A DNA stretch of 64,000 nt from HGM04593 sp045647885 (GTDB lineage Bacteria; Bacteroidota; Bacteroidia; Bacteroidales; Bacteroidaceae). Below the pieces are notes generated by a model. It worked only from the letters and a program-made list of their open reading frames with translations. It had not been told where the DNA came from and made no database searches. Shown one piece after another: positions 33,638 through 42,460 of the stretch. The translations under genes and the position numbers were made by a program. The stretch lies in contig JAZRMX010000018.1 of the NCBI GenBank assembly GCA_045647885.1, positions 1-64,000 on the forward strand, read 5' to 3'. Numbering within the stretch: the stretch's first letter is position 1; each line of letters begins with the position of its first letter.

Positions 33638-34051
33638 TTACCATTTGCGAAGAGTGTATACACGCTCTTCGCTTTTTATTATCAAGCATTCTTCGTTGAG
33701 TGTAAGTATCTCAAATATTATGGTGTCGCTAAATATGTGAAATGGTGCGAGCATCTCTGTTTCCATTGTGGCTGCTTCGTAGGGGAAATGGTGGAAGTTA
33801 CTCATTATGAGTGTGCTGCCTGTGTATGTGAGGTCGCATAGGAATCTCTTTGGAAGGTCTGTGCTGTGGTGCTCGCTCACTTGTGCAAGATGGCGTTGGA
33901 ATGAATAGAATACCATATCGGGTGTTGCGGTATGGTCGGGGTATGTTACGCTCTCCAGGTGCCACATACCATCGAGGTCGCCGTTTATATATACTTTGTC
34001 GCACGAGGTTGCAAAGGCAACTGCTATAAGGATGTATAGTATCTTCTTCAT
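33638..34051 (-). CDS. Small lipoprotein, lipocalin-like
   Basis: This 137-residue protein has a lipoprotein signal with the lipid-attachment cysteine at 17 (FATSC). The mature part has the DGMWHLESVTY start and beta-rich body of lipocalin-like Bacteroidota lipoproteins. Its start overlaps the Wzi stop as ATGA, so it is coupled to capsule assembly, but its function is unknown. Its last codons contain the inverted repeat that probably terminates the opposing operon. Confidence 0.7.
   Translation of the reverse strand: MKKILYILIAVAFATSCDKVYINGDLDGMWHLESVTYPDHTATPDMVFYSFQRHLAQVSEHHSTDLPKRFLCDLTYTGSTLIMSNFHHFPYEAATMETEMLAPFHIFSDTIIFEILTLNEECLIIKSEERVYTLRKW
33647..33677 (+). terminator. Terminator of the rightward polysaccharide operon, inside the convergent gene
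   Basis: An 11-bp stem (33647-33657 with 33662-33672, one G-T pair) with a 4-base loop is followed by five T. It lies 60 bases after the last + strand gene and within codons for the C-terminal SEERVYTLRK region of the leftward lipoprotein gene. Confidence 0.7.
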
Positions 34052-35691
34052 TTTTTCTTATTCGGGTTTATTGAGAATACTCTTGTTATGGTAAGAGTCG
34101 CTCCCAAATTATTGCCTATGAGGTTGCTGTTGTCATATCCCACTGCCAATGCCCCCAGCCATTTGCTGTTTTTGGGTGCATATATGAGTTCTCCAAGAGT
34201 GGAGGTTATATATTTCTTTTCTCTGAAGGGGTTGAGGTATGTTCCCCAATGTTCGCTGTATGAATACAGCAGTCGGTAGGTGAGTGGAATCCTGTTACCG
34301 AGGGTTCCGTTTATACCTATGGTGTGTGATATGAGCCTGTTGCTTCTGAATACCAGTTCTCCGCTTTCGTTGTATATGGGGGATATTACAAGAGGGTTGC
34401 CAATGCCCATTCCCCAGTGGTGCCATCCCGGATAAATTCCGTGGTTGTAATAGTTGTCAACTCCGTCCATTTGTTCGTTGAAGTTGTCGCTTGGGTCGTG
34501 GTAGAGCGCACCGCTTTGGTCGTAGGTGCTCATATATTCGTATTGTATTGATGATATGAATTTGAGGTAGTTGCTTTTGTTTGTTATTCTTATACCTATC
34601 ATCATATCTTTCCACGGGTAGTATATGATTCTTTTCTTTCCTTCTTTGTTGCTTTGGTATTCAAAAAAGAATAATTGTGAAAAATCTTCGAACAGGTGTT
34701 CGCTGTAGATTCTTACATCTACAGGTTTTGTGTGTAGTGTAAAGGCTGTGTGCCAGTTTCCAATTTGGTTGCCCGATATGTTTGTCTGCTCGTCAATTGG
34801 AGTATCTTCGCTACCGCTCATTGGTATAAATGCTTTTATGTGGTCCAGAATGGAGTGTGGCATTGATACCACCAGACCATCGGCGTGGGTATATATTTTT
34901 CCTCCATATTGTGTGTATAGTTCAAGCCCTCCTTCGAATGTCAAAGGGAATTTCCGTGGTTTGCCTATCTTTATAAATACTGCCTTGCTGTGGTACAGTT
35001 GGTTCTTGGCATATCTGGTAAAGGAGCAGTTACGTGAGAACTCCTCCTGGAAATTCTCATCGGTAAATATGCCGTATGCTATGTGTCCGCGCATCTGTAC
35101 CCATTGGTTGAACCAGGGAATTGTTGTGTATTCGGGTACTTCGGCTCTTATTTGTGGTATTGGACGGCTGTTGCCGCTGTATAACAGTCCACCGCTGCTG
35201 AGGCTGGTTATTTGTCTCTTGTGCAGGGTGGGGAAATATTGGTTTACGCGGTTTGTGTCAAACGCAGTATTGTTGAAGAGGGTTTCGTCTGTTCTGTTTT
35301 CGCCGAAACGCTCTTTGCTTCCTATGCTTATCCTTAACCATTTGCGGCTTAATTCGGCATAGGCTTGCTGTATAAAAAGATTACTTGTGTGGTTGTGGTT
35401 TGCAATAATGTCGGCAGAAATCCTGTAACTGTAGTTCTTGTTTTTGCCAAATCTGTTATTGTATGTTGCTGCCAAGCGTGCATATCCGCTCTTTTCTTCT
35501 GTAGATATTACTCCTTGACGCAGCGCTGTCAGCCAATATGGTGCGTGTTCCCCGTTTGAGTGTGTATAGCTCAATTGGGTCATTATGTGCAATCTGTTGT
35601 TATTCTCCTCCTCTTGTGCGTGTGCAAGCTGTGTTGCAGTGCCAATGGTGGTGAATAATAAGGCAAGCAGTATTTTGCTGTATATATTCAT
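34048..35691 (-). CDS. Wzi-type capsule assembly outer-membrane protein
   Basis: This 547-residue protein has a signal peptide (about 1-26, ending AHAQ) and a beta-barrel-like body rich in alternating aromatic strands, with the Bacteroidota Wzi-family pattern APYWLTALRQGVIS near the start and GIYPGWHHWGMGIGNP later. Wzi proteins anchor or organise capsule at the cell surface. The ATG at 35691 is chosen because it gives a good signal peptide and clears the upstream gene; the frame from 35760 would overlap it. It is coupled to the lipoprotein gene downstream. Confidence 0.82.
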   Translation of the reverse strand: MNIYSKILLALLFTTIGTATQLAHAQEEENNNRLHIMTQLSYTHSNGEHAPYWLTALRQGVISTEEKSGYARLAATYNNRFGKNKNYSYRISADIIANHNHTSNLFIQQAYAELSRKWLRISIGSKERFGENRTDETLFNNTAFDTNRVNQYFPTLHKRQITSLSSGGLLYSGNSRPIPQIRAEVPEYTTIPWFNQWVQMRGHIAYGIFTDENFQEEFSRNCSFTRYAKNQLYHSKAVFIKIGKPRKFPLTFEGGLELYTQYGGKIYTHADGLVVSMPHSILDHIKAFIPMSGSEDTPIDEQTNISGNQIGNWHTAFTLHTKPVDVRIYSEHLFEDFSQLFFFEYQSNKEGKKRIIYYPWKDMMIGIRITNKSNYLKFISSIQYEYMSTYDQSGALYHDPSDNFNEQMDGVDNYYNHGIYPGWHHWGMGIGNPLVISPIYNESGELVFRSNRLISHTIGINGTLGNRIPLTYRLLYSYSEHWGTYLNPFREKKYITSTLGELIYAPKNSKWLGALAVGYDNSNLIGNNLGATLTITRVFSINPNKKK

Positions 35692-35722
35692 ATCGTTGTA
35701 TGCGGTGTGTGTATACAATTCT

Positions 35723-36817
35723 TTATTTTGAGTTCCAGAAATCAATGTATTGCTGTGCAACTTTTTTGGGGGTGTGATGCTTTTGTATATACTCTATGCT
35801 TTCTTTCTGCATTTTGGCTATACTCTCTTTGTTTTTTATTATCTCCTTTAGTTTGTTGTAAACATCTTCTTCGTTAGGGGTTACGTTTATCATAGGGCGC
35901 AAGGTATTCTCGCCTAAAATCTCGTAACACTCTTCTTCGGCTCCTCCAACCACTATTTTCCCTTTGCTCATTGCAAGCAACGCGTTCATTGCCGGCGAGT
36001 AACCATATAACTGGTCGAGTAGGATGTCGCAGTCGTCCACCATTTTGCGATACTCTTCAAATGGTACGCTCTCGGCTTTCAGAATCTCGCAGTCTTCGGG
36101 GTAGTCGTGTGCTATGCGCTCAAGGGCGCGGAGCATAATGTCGGTACCTTTGTAGATGCTGCGTTCTCTGTTTATGCCTATAAAAAAACGTATTTTGCGT
36201 TTCCCGTCGTATGGCAATGTCTGTTCTTCGCTGTTTATGGGAAGGGGTATGTATGTGAGTTTTTCCCGGTGTTCGCTTTGGTATACTGCATAGTATTCAT
36301 ATAGACCTGCGATTATGCCATTGCAGTCGTGGGCTATATGTTTGTTGAGTTCGGCTTTAGGCGTGTTTGTCCAGTCGTTTCTTTGTTCTTCAGTATATGG
36401 GTTTTTTATCGGTGTGTTGCCAATATTGAAGTCGGAATAACGGAAAAGTGGCGGTGTGGCTGTGCAGCCTTCTACCCAGTAAGCATCCATTCCCAATGCG
36501 CACAGGAATATCTTTTTGTTGTTTCTGCGCAGATATTCGTATATGTGGGATATGCGCTCGGCTTTCAGTTCAAGGAACATAGGGTTTATGAACTGTACTA
36601 CATCGTATCCACGTAGTCTGGGCAGTGTGAAGATGGTTTTTAGCAGCAATGCAATTCCGCCTATTTTGCCTTCTTTGCGGGTTAGTGATATGTCGCGTTT
36701 GTAGTTTTTCCAAAAGTCGCCGTTGCTTGCCACGCACACTTCGTGTCCGAGGGCTCGCAAGCCTTCGGCAAGTGTCCAGTGTACATTGCTGTATTCGCCT
36801 ATCAGGAGTATCTTCAT
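35723..36817 (-). CDS. Glycosyltransferase, GT-B fold
   Basis: This 364-residue protein has a GT-B layout, with KILLIGEYSNVHWTLAEGLRALGHEV at the start (quoted from residues 2-18 onward) and a C-terminal half with RFFIGINRERSIYKGTDIML and YSPAMNALLAMSKGKIVVGGAEEE, the donor-binding region of GT4-like enzymes. It is predicted to be cytoplasmic and to act on the same polysaccharide or a linked one. Its start overlaps the stop of the GT2 gene before it as ATGA. Confidence 0.82.
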   Translation of the reverse strand: MKILLIGEYSNVHWTLAEGLRALGHEVCVASNGDFWKNYKRDISLTRKEGKIGGIALLLKTIFTLPRLRGYDVVQFINPMFLELKAERISHIYEYLRRNNKKIFLCALGMDAYWVEGCTATPPLFRYSDFNIGNTPIKNPYTEEQRNDWTNTPKAELNKHIAHDCNGIIAGLYEYYAVYQSEHREKLTYIPLPINSEEQTLPYDGKRKIRFFIGINRERSIYKGTDIMLRALERIAHDYPEDCEILKAESVPFEEYRKMVDDCDILLDQLYGYSPAMNALLAMSKGKIVVGGAEEECYEILGENTLRPMINVTPNEEDVYNKLKEIIKNKESIAKMQKESIEYIQKHHTPKKVAQQYIDFWNSK

Positions 36818-37818
36818 TGTTTGGGCTGTTTTTGGATAGTGGGTATCAACAAACGTAGTATGCGCAGGCCTGTTATGGAGTTTGCCAGCTTGCAGAATAT
36901 GTTGTATTTAATTCCGTAGTTATGTTTTATGAATGGATACAATGCTACTGTGGTAAGTTTGTTCTGGCAGGTTCTGTATATCTCCGTGGGTTCTTTGCCG
37001 TTGTGCAGGCTGTTTATTATATAATCGACAGCAAGCATTGTGAGTTTGCGGTGAAGCGCTCTTTTTTGTATGCTGTTACTGTGTTCAAGCGTTAGCGCTC
37101 GGAATGTACACAGGTTGTTTATTACGGTAAGGTGGTCTTGCTCCCTCTTTGCAATGTCATCGGGGGTCTGGCTGTGCGTGATGGAGTCTTTTCTTATGTG
37201 ATAGTTGTATATGAGGGCATTACTGTCTATGAGGGTCTTGGCATAAAAATGTGCTTTTGTGGTGTACTCGTCGTCTTCGTGATATATTCCGGGTGTGTAC
37301 TCCAAGCCTTTGTTTTCTATAAAATCCCTTTTTATGAAATAGCAACTGCTGCTGCCCGGCAGGTTCTTGCTTTCCATATATGCTGCTCCGCTTATGGTGT
37401 TGCCGAAATGTACTTTCTTGCGTCTGCTACTGCAGGGGTACTTTTCCATGGGAACTTGCTCGCATCTGTATCGCAGAATGTCGGGGTTCTCCTTCTTCAG
37501 TTTGGCAAGACATTGCTGCATCGCGTTGCTGTTGCGCAGTGTGTCGTCGCTGTCGAGGAATATCAGGTATTTGCCCTGGGCTATGCTGATACCGTTGTTG
37601 CGTGCTGCGCCGGGCCCTCCGTGCGGGCATTCCATAAGCCTTATATTTGGGATGGAGTATGTGTCTCTTATCCACAGCGGTGGCGTTGTGGAACCATCGT
37701 CTACGATAATGATTTCGTATTCTTCGGCTGGCATTTGCAGGGCAAGTATGCTGTCGATGCAACGTTTTAGCAGTTCTTGCGTCAGGTTGTAATGTGGTAC
37801 TATGATGGAAAGTAGCAT
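36814..37818 (-). CDS. Glycosyltransferase family 2
   Basis: This 334-residue GT2 enzyme has LSIIVPHYNLTQELLKRC, IIVDDGSTTPP and FLDSDDTLRNSNA, then a C-terminal helical region without clear membrane segments. It lies 21 bases after the preceding GT2 gene and overlaps the following GT-B gene by ATGA. Donor and acceptor are unknown. Confidence 0.87.
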   Translation of the reverse strand: MLLSIIVPHYNLTQELLKRCIDSILALQMPAEEYEIIIVDDGSTTPPLWIRDTYSIPNIRLMECPHGGPGAARNNGISIAQGKYLIFLDSDDTLRNSNAMQQCLAKLKKENPDILRYRCEQVPMEKYPCSSRRKKVHFGNTISGAAYMESKNLPGSSSCYFIKRDFIENKGLEYTPGIYHEDDEYTTKAHFYAKTLIDSNALIYNYHIRKDSITHSQTPDDIAKREQDHLTVINNLCTFRALTLEHSNSIQKRALHRKLTMLAVDYIINSLHNGKEPTEIYRTCQNKLTTVALYPFIKHNYGIKYNIFCKLANSITGLRILRLLIPTIQKQPKQ

Positions 37819-37839
37819 ATTACCTTTTATTTATTGGAG

Positions 37840-38811
37840 TTAGCAAAGTTTACGGCTGAACAGAGCTTGTATGCGGCTGTGAATGGTGGCGCCGAGGAGG
37901 GAAAGAGTGGTGAATTTTATTTTCTGCAAGGTGGGAATGTTCATCTTGTAGAGAGTTTTGGCATCAATCCTTTCATTGGCTAACATTGCCGCAGCTTTTT
38001 GTTTTTCTTCTTTTGTGCCGTCGCTGCAACGATAGATGTCGGTGAGGCGGTTGACACATGTGAGAAGAAGGTCGTTGGCCTCTTCTGTAAGTTTATACTC
38101 GTATTTTACTTTTTTGTACAATGATACGGTATTGCGGTATATGAACCACAGCCCTTTGAAGTTGTAGCTGTTTGAAATGCTGTTCTCTCTGTCGTAATAG
38201 TAGTAGAAACCGCAGTCGGAATAGTATATGCAGTCGCAACTGCTTATCAGTATCGGGGTGATGTAGAGGTCTTCAAATACTTCTCCTTCGGGGAATCGCA
38301 CGAAGGCAAAGAGGTCGGTGCGGTAAATCTTGTTGCATGCATAGGAGTGGGTGTATCCCCTGCGCTTTATCCAATCGACAAATATCTCTTCGTTGCCCGA
38401 AATTTTTTCGGGTTTGAATGATATTATCTCGCTCCTGGGCGACTCGTAATATTTGTTCACGGGGAACTCTATCATATCAATGTCGGGGTTGGCAAGCAGT
38501 ATGCGCATGTTGTAGTAGTATGTACCCGATGCAATGATATCGTCGGCATCCACAAATGTGATGTACTCTCCTTTTGCTGCTGCAATACCTGCATTGCGTG
38601 CCGAAGAGAGACCACCATTCTTTTTGTGTATTACTTTTACTTTGTCGCACTCTTGTGCATAGCGGTCGCAAACAGCACCGCTGCCGTCGGGGGAACCGTC
38701 ATCGACAAGGATCAGCTCATAGTCGGTGTATGTTTGCTGCAAGATACTCTCTATGCAGTTCTGCAAATATCGCCTTGCTTTGTATACCGGTACTATGATG
38801 CTTAATTTCAT
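37840..38811 (-). CDS. Glycosyltransferase family 2, first gene of the leftward operon
   Basis: This 323-residue GT2 enzyme has LSIIVPVYKARRYLQNCIES, LILVDDGSPDGSGAVCD, GGLSSARNAGIAAAKGEY and FVDADD, the standard donor-binding blocks. The C-terminal third is helical and basic. A good Bacteroidales promoter lies just upstream, making it the first gene of GT2-GT2-GT-B-wzi-lipoprotein. Confidence 0.88.
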   Translation of the reverse strand: MKLSIIVPVYKARRYLQNCIESILQQTYTDYELILVDDGSPDGSGAVCDRYAQECDKVKVIHKKNGGLSSARNAGIAAAKGEYITFVDADDIIASGTYYYNMRILLANPDIDMIEFPVNKYYESPRSEIISFKPEKISGNEEIFVDWIKRRGYTHSYACNKIYRTDLFAFVRFPEGEVFEDLYITPILISSCDCIYYSDCGFYYYYDRENSISNSYNFKGLWFIYRNTVSLYKKVKYEYKLTEEANDLLLTCVNRLTDIYRCSDGTKEEKQKAAAMLANERIDAKTLYKMNIPTLQKIKFTTLSLLGATIHSRIQALFSRKLC

Positions 38812-38838
38812 TTAGAATGCTTTTGTTTTTTCGTACTG

Positions 38839-38870
38839 CGAAGATACGAAAATGTGGCGGTATCTGCAAA
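38839..38870 (-). promoter_or_regulatory. Promoter of the leftward Wzi/glycosyltransferase operon
   Basis: On the minus strand, TTTG (38870-38867), 20 bases, then TATCTTCG (38846-38839) fits the Bacteroidales consensus. The first gene starts 28 bases further on. Confidence 0.65.
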
Positions 38871-38961
38871 AATGTACATGGTTATTTATCTATATTTTTT
38901 AATGTTTGTGTTACTTTTTTTCTTTGTTGTTTTTCCGGCTGTTTTTTTAGGTGATTTTTTG

Positions 38962-38969
38962 TATCTTCG
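38962..38969 (+). promoter_or_regulatory. -7 promoter element of the M23 peptidase gene
   Basis: TATCTTCG lies 20 bases before the ATG at 38989. It would put the transcription start within about 15 bases of that ATG and rules out the in-frame start at 38854. Confidence 0.5.
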
Positions 38970-38988
38970 CATTGATTTTCTGTTTTTT

Positions 38989-40668
38989 ATGATTGGACGA
39001 AGTTTAAGCATATCTATAATATTCCTGTTTACTGTGCTGGGGGTTGCCGGGCAGGTGAGGAGCGCATCTTTTCTTGCGCCTTTCGACTTTACCCACTTCC
39101 TGAGTGGGAATTTCGGCGAGTTGCGAAGCAATCATTTTCACGCAGGGCTCGACTTTAAGACGCAGGGTGTGGTGGGTAAGCCCATACGTGCTGTAGCCGA
39201 TGGATCTATTGTGCGTGCAAGGGTGCAGTATGGTGGCTATGGCAGAGCGTTGTATGTGTTGCACGACAATGGTTATATGACTGTATACGGTCATCTTGAG
39301 CGTTTTCCGGCTACGGTTGATAGTCTGATACGTGTTGAGCAGTATGCCACGGAGTGTTATGTGGTTGATGTTGATTTTGAGCCCGGGATGTTCAAGGTGA
39401 AGCATGGTGAAGTGCTGGCGTGGGCGGGTAACAGCGGTTATTCTTTCGGTCCGCACTTGCATTTTGAACTGCGCTCGCGCGACGGGGAGGAACTGTATAA
39501 TCCGATGTTTTTTTACAAGTCGCTTTTTACCGATACTTGCCCGCCTGTTGCGCAGGCTATAGCTGTTTATCCTCGTGAAGGTGCCGGCATTTTATGTGGA
39601 GGGGCGGAGTCTTTGGCTTGCAAAGTGGTTAATGCTGCTGTTGCCGATACTCTTGAGGCCTGGGGTAAGGTTGGCTTTGGTATAAAAGCGGTTGATTATA
39701 TGAGTGGAACGCATAATAAATATGGGGTTTATGAGATTGAACTCTTTGTTGATGATTCGTTGCGTTTCTCCTCGCGAATGGATAATGTCTCCTTTTCGGA
39801 GAATCGCTTGATAAATGCGTGGGCCGATTATACAAGACTCTCCGATGGCAAGGGGTGGTTCCTGCGCTCTTTTTTGCTCGAGAATAATCCTTTGCGTGCG
39901 CTACAGGCTGATGCTGCGCGTGGCTGGGTGAATATTTGCGAGGAGCGCCTCTACAAGGTAGAGTATCGCTTGCGCGATATGCACGGCAACAAGGGCGGCT
40001 GTTCTTTTGTGGTAAGGGGTGTGCCGGCAGAATTGTCGTCGTTGGTTTCACAAGGTTATCATCTGCGCTGGTGTTTGACCAATAAGGTTGTTGGTTGGGG
40101 CTTTTCACTTACAATTCCGCGTGGTGCGCTCTTTGAGGATGCCTGCGTAATGGTGCGTGACAGCGTTACCGCCAAAGGCTCGCCGGTCTATATTTTGGGA
40201 GATAAAAAAATACCTTTATGGAGCAATGCAAAGCTTGAACTTGAGATTTCCTCTCATCTTCTTCCTTTTGCCGATAAATGTTATATAGAGCGTGTTGCTG
40301 CTAAGGGAGGTAGTTCTGTGGGTGGCAAAAGGAGTGATGATGGGTTTATTGTTGCCGAAATTTCTGTGCTCGACAAATATGCTGTGGCTGTGGACACGCT
40401 TGCTCCGGTGCTGAAGCCTGTTAATGAAAAACAATGGGGCAAGAAAGGTAAGGTGGTTTTTACACTTGCTGATAAAGAGAGTGGCCTTTCTTCCTATAAA
40501 TGTTATATCGACGGGCGTTTTGTTCTGTTTGAATATTGCAGCAAGGACAAGAAGCTCGCGTGCGATTTGAAGCGCGAAAAGGTCGCCCGTGGAGTGCGCA
40601 CTCTAAAGATTGTAGCGGTAGATAATGTGGGTAATGAACTGGTATTTGAGAAAAAGATAAAATATTAA
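38989..40668 (+). CDS. M23 family metallopeptidase (peptidoglycan hydrolase-like)
   Basis: This 559-residue secreted protein has a signal peptide (about 1-21) followed at once by an M23/LytM domain (about 45-165) with zinc ligands H51xxxD55 (HFHAGLD) and H156-L-H158 (GPHLHFE), and the catalytic-region YGHLERFP. The long C-terminal part (200-559) is beta-rich and unrecognised, ending in an Ig-like segment (TLKIVAVDNVGNELVF). It likely cleaves peptidoglycan cross-bridges or stem peptides in the periplasm. The ATG at 38989 is chosen from the promoter position and the signal peptide. It is followed after 11 bases by a C69 dipeptidase. Confidence 0.9.
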   Translation: MIGRSLSISIIFLFTVLGVAGQVRSASFLAPFDFTHFLSGNFGELRSNHFHAGLDFKTQGVVGKPIRAVADGSIVRARVQYGGYGRALYVLHDNGYMTVYGHLERFPATVDSLIRVEQYATECYVVDVDFEPGMFKVKHGEVLAWAGNSGYSFGPHLHFELRSRDGEELYNPMFFYKSLFTDTCPPVAQAIAVYPREGAGILCGGAESLACKVVNAAVADTLEAWGKVGFGIKAVDYMSGTHNKYGVYEIELFVDDSLRFSSRMDNVSFSENRLINAWADYTRLSDGKGWFLRSFLLENNPLRALQADAARGWVNICEERLYKVEYRLRDMHGNKGGCSFVVRGVPAELSSLVSQGYHLRWCLTNKVVGWGFSLTIPRGALFEDACVMVRDSVTAKGSPVYILGDKKIPLWSNAKLELEISSHLLPFADKCYIERVAAKGGSSVGGKRSDDGFIVAEISVLDKYAVAVDTLAPVLKPVNEKQWGKKGKVVFTLADKESGLSSYKCYIDGRFVLFEYCSKDKKLACDLKREKVARGVRTLKIVAVDNVGNELVFEKKIKY

Positions 40669-40679
40669 TATAATTAGCT

Positions 40680-42323
40680 ATGAAAAGAATTTTAATTTTA
40701 ATTGCGGCTCTCGCGCTTTTTGTAACGGGTGCCGACGCGTGCACCAATTTCCTGGTGGGCAAGAAGGCTTCAGCCGATGGTTCAGTGTTTATTTCGTATA
40801 GTGCCGACAGCTTTGGAATGAATGGTTTCTTGGCACATTTTCCTGCGGGAGTACACCCCGAGGGAACTATGCGCGATGTTTACGATTGGGATAGCGGTAA
40901 GTTCCTTGGCTCTATCCCCGAGGCTCCTGTTACCTATAATGTTATAGGAAATATCAATGAGTTTCAGGTGGCTATAGCAGAGACTACTTTTGGTGGCCGT
41001 CACGAGCTTGCCGACCCCACGGGTATTATCGATTACGGTTCGTTGATGTATATTGCTCTTCAGCGTTCAAAAACCGCACGCGAGGCTATAGAGGTTATGA
41101 CAACCCTCACTCAGAAGTATGGTTATTACAGCGAGGGTGAGAGCTTCTCTATTGCCGACCCCAATGAGGCGTGGATTCTTGAGATGATTGGAAAAGGTAG
41201 TGAGAAGGGTACCGTGTGGGTAGCTGTGCGTGTGCCCGACGATTGTATCTCGGCTCACGCTAACCAATCTCGTATACATAAGTTCGATATGAAGGATAAG
41301 GAGAACGTAATGTACTCAAAGGATGTTATTAAGTTTGCTCGCAAGAAGGGGTATTTCAGTGGAAAGGACGAGGATTTCAGCTTCGCAATGGCTTATTGTC
41401 CTCCCGATTTCGGTGGCTTGCGCTGGTGCGATGCCCGTGCGTGGAGTTTCTTCAATATGTATGCCGATGCCGATATGAATGAGTATCTGCCCTGGGCTTC
41501 GGGCGATGCGACAGCTACTCCTATGCCTCTTTACTTCAAACCTAAAAAACAGCTGACATTGCAGGATGTGCAGGCTGCTATGCGCGACCACTATGAGGGT
41601 ACACCTTTTGCTGTCGATGGCGACCTGGGCGGTGGTATCTATAATATGCCTTATCGTCTATCGCCCCTCACTTTTGAGTACGAGGGTAAGGAGTACTTCA
41701 ACGAGCGTCCTATTTCCACTTTTCAGTCGGCGTTTACTTTTGTTGCGCAGTTGCGCGCCCACTTGCCTCGTGAGATAGGTGGTGTGCTGTGGTTCGGCTG
41801 CGACGATGCCAATATGATTGTCTACACTCCTGTGTATTGCTGTCTTGACCGTGTCCCCGTTTGCTATTCTGCCGAAAAGGCCGACCCTGTTACTTTCTCT
41901 TGGGAGTCTTCGTTCTGGGTGTTCAACTGGGTGTCGAATATGATTTATCCCAAATACTCTTTGGTTGTCGATGATATGAAACGTGTGCAGAGCGAGCTTG
42001 AGAGGAAGTTCTACGATGCAAGCGTGGCTTTTGAGCAGGAGTGGGCTGCAGGGCTTAAGGAGGCACCCAAATATGCTGTTGCTGCTATAAAGGATTTTTC
42101 GTGCAATTGTGCCGAGGAGGCTCTTGCCGAGTGGAAGAAATTTGGCGAGTATATTATAGTAAAATATAACGACTTGGTTGTGAAGCCCGAAAAGAATGGC
42201 CGTTTTGAGCGTACCGCCACCGGTATTGCTGTACCGGTGCATCGTCCCGGTTATCCCAAGGAGTATATCAAGCGTTTTGTTGAAGAAACCGGAGATAAAT
42301 ATCTTATTCCTGTTTCAAAATAA
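40680..42323 (+). CDS. Secreted C69 family dipeptidase
   Basis: This 547-residue protein is an N-terminal-nucleophile hydrolase that cleaves dipeptides. Residues 1-20 form a signal-like segment ending GADA, directly followed by C21 in ACTNFLVGKKASADGS, the C69 active-site start, so removal of the leader should expose the catalytic cysteine. Other family blocks include GNINEFQVAIAETTFGG and FSIADPNEAWILE. It sits 11 bases after the M23 peptidase gene, suggesting that the two break down wall-derived or dietary peptides in the periplasm. Confidence 0.9.
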   Translation: MKRILILIAALALFVTGADACTNFLVGKKASADGSVFISYSADSFGMNGFLAHFPAGVHPEGTMRDVYDWDSGKFLGSIPEAPVTYNVIGNINEFQVAIAETTFGGRHELADPTGIIDYGSLMYIALQRSKTAREAIEVMTTLTQKYGYYSEGESFSIADPNEAWILEMIGKGSEKGTVWVAVRVPDDCISAHANQSRIHKFDMKDKENVMYSKDVIKFARKKGYFSGKDEDFSFAMAYCPPDFGGLRWCDARAWSFFNMYADADMNEYLPWASGDATATPMPLYFKPKKQLTLQDVQAAMRDHYEGTPFAVDGDLGGGIYNMPYRLSPLTFEYEGKEYFNERPISTFQSAFTFVAQLRAHLPREIGGVLWFGCDDANMIVYTPVYCCLDRVPVCYSAEKADPVTFSWESSFWVFNWVSNMIYPKYSLVVDDMKRVQSELERKFYDASVAFEQEWAAGLKEAPKYAVAAIKDFSCNCAEEALAEWKKFGEYIIVKYNDLVVKPEKNGRFERTATGIAVPVHRPGYPKEYIKRFVEETGDKYLIPVSK

Positions 42324-42333
42324 AAATTTTTAC

Positions 42334-42341
42334 TACATTTG
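42334..42341 (+). promoter_or_regulatory. -7 promoter element of the phosphohexomutase gene
   Basis: TACATTTG lies about 120 bases before the ATG. The surrounding TTACTACATTTGT repeats the sequence found before the radical SAM gene. No exact -33 TTTG was seen. Confidence 0.4.
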
Positions 42342-42460
42342 TAAAATGTGGAGCGGTGCTTAAAGTTGGAACTTCCTTTATTTTAAGGTAATTCGCAGGT
42401 TTGGCAGTAAAAAACGCTCTTTTTGTGTTGTACATATTACAAACTAAATATTATTGAATT

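Noticed and set aside
35692..35760. N-terminal extension of the Wzi-type protein
   Set aside because: It would overlap the preceding gene by 38 bases and hide a good signal peptide starting at 35691.
38854..38988. Hydrophobic N-terminal extension of the M23 peptidase
   Set aside because: It starts upstream of the promoter box at 38962-38969; the ATG at 38989 begins a normal signal peptide.
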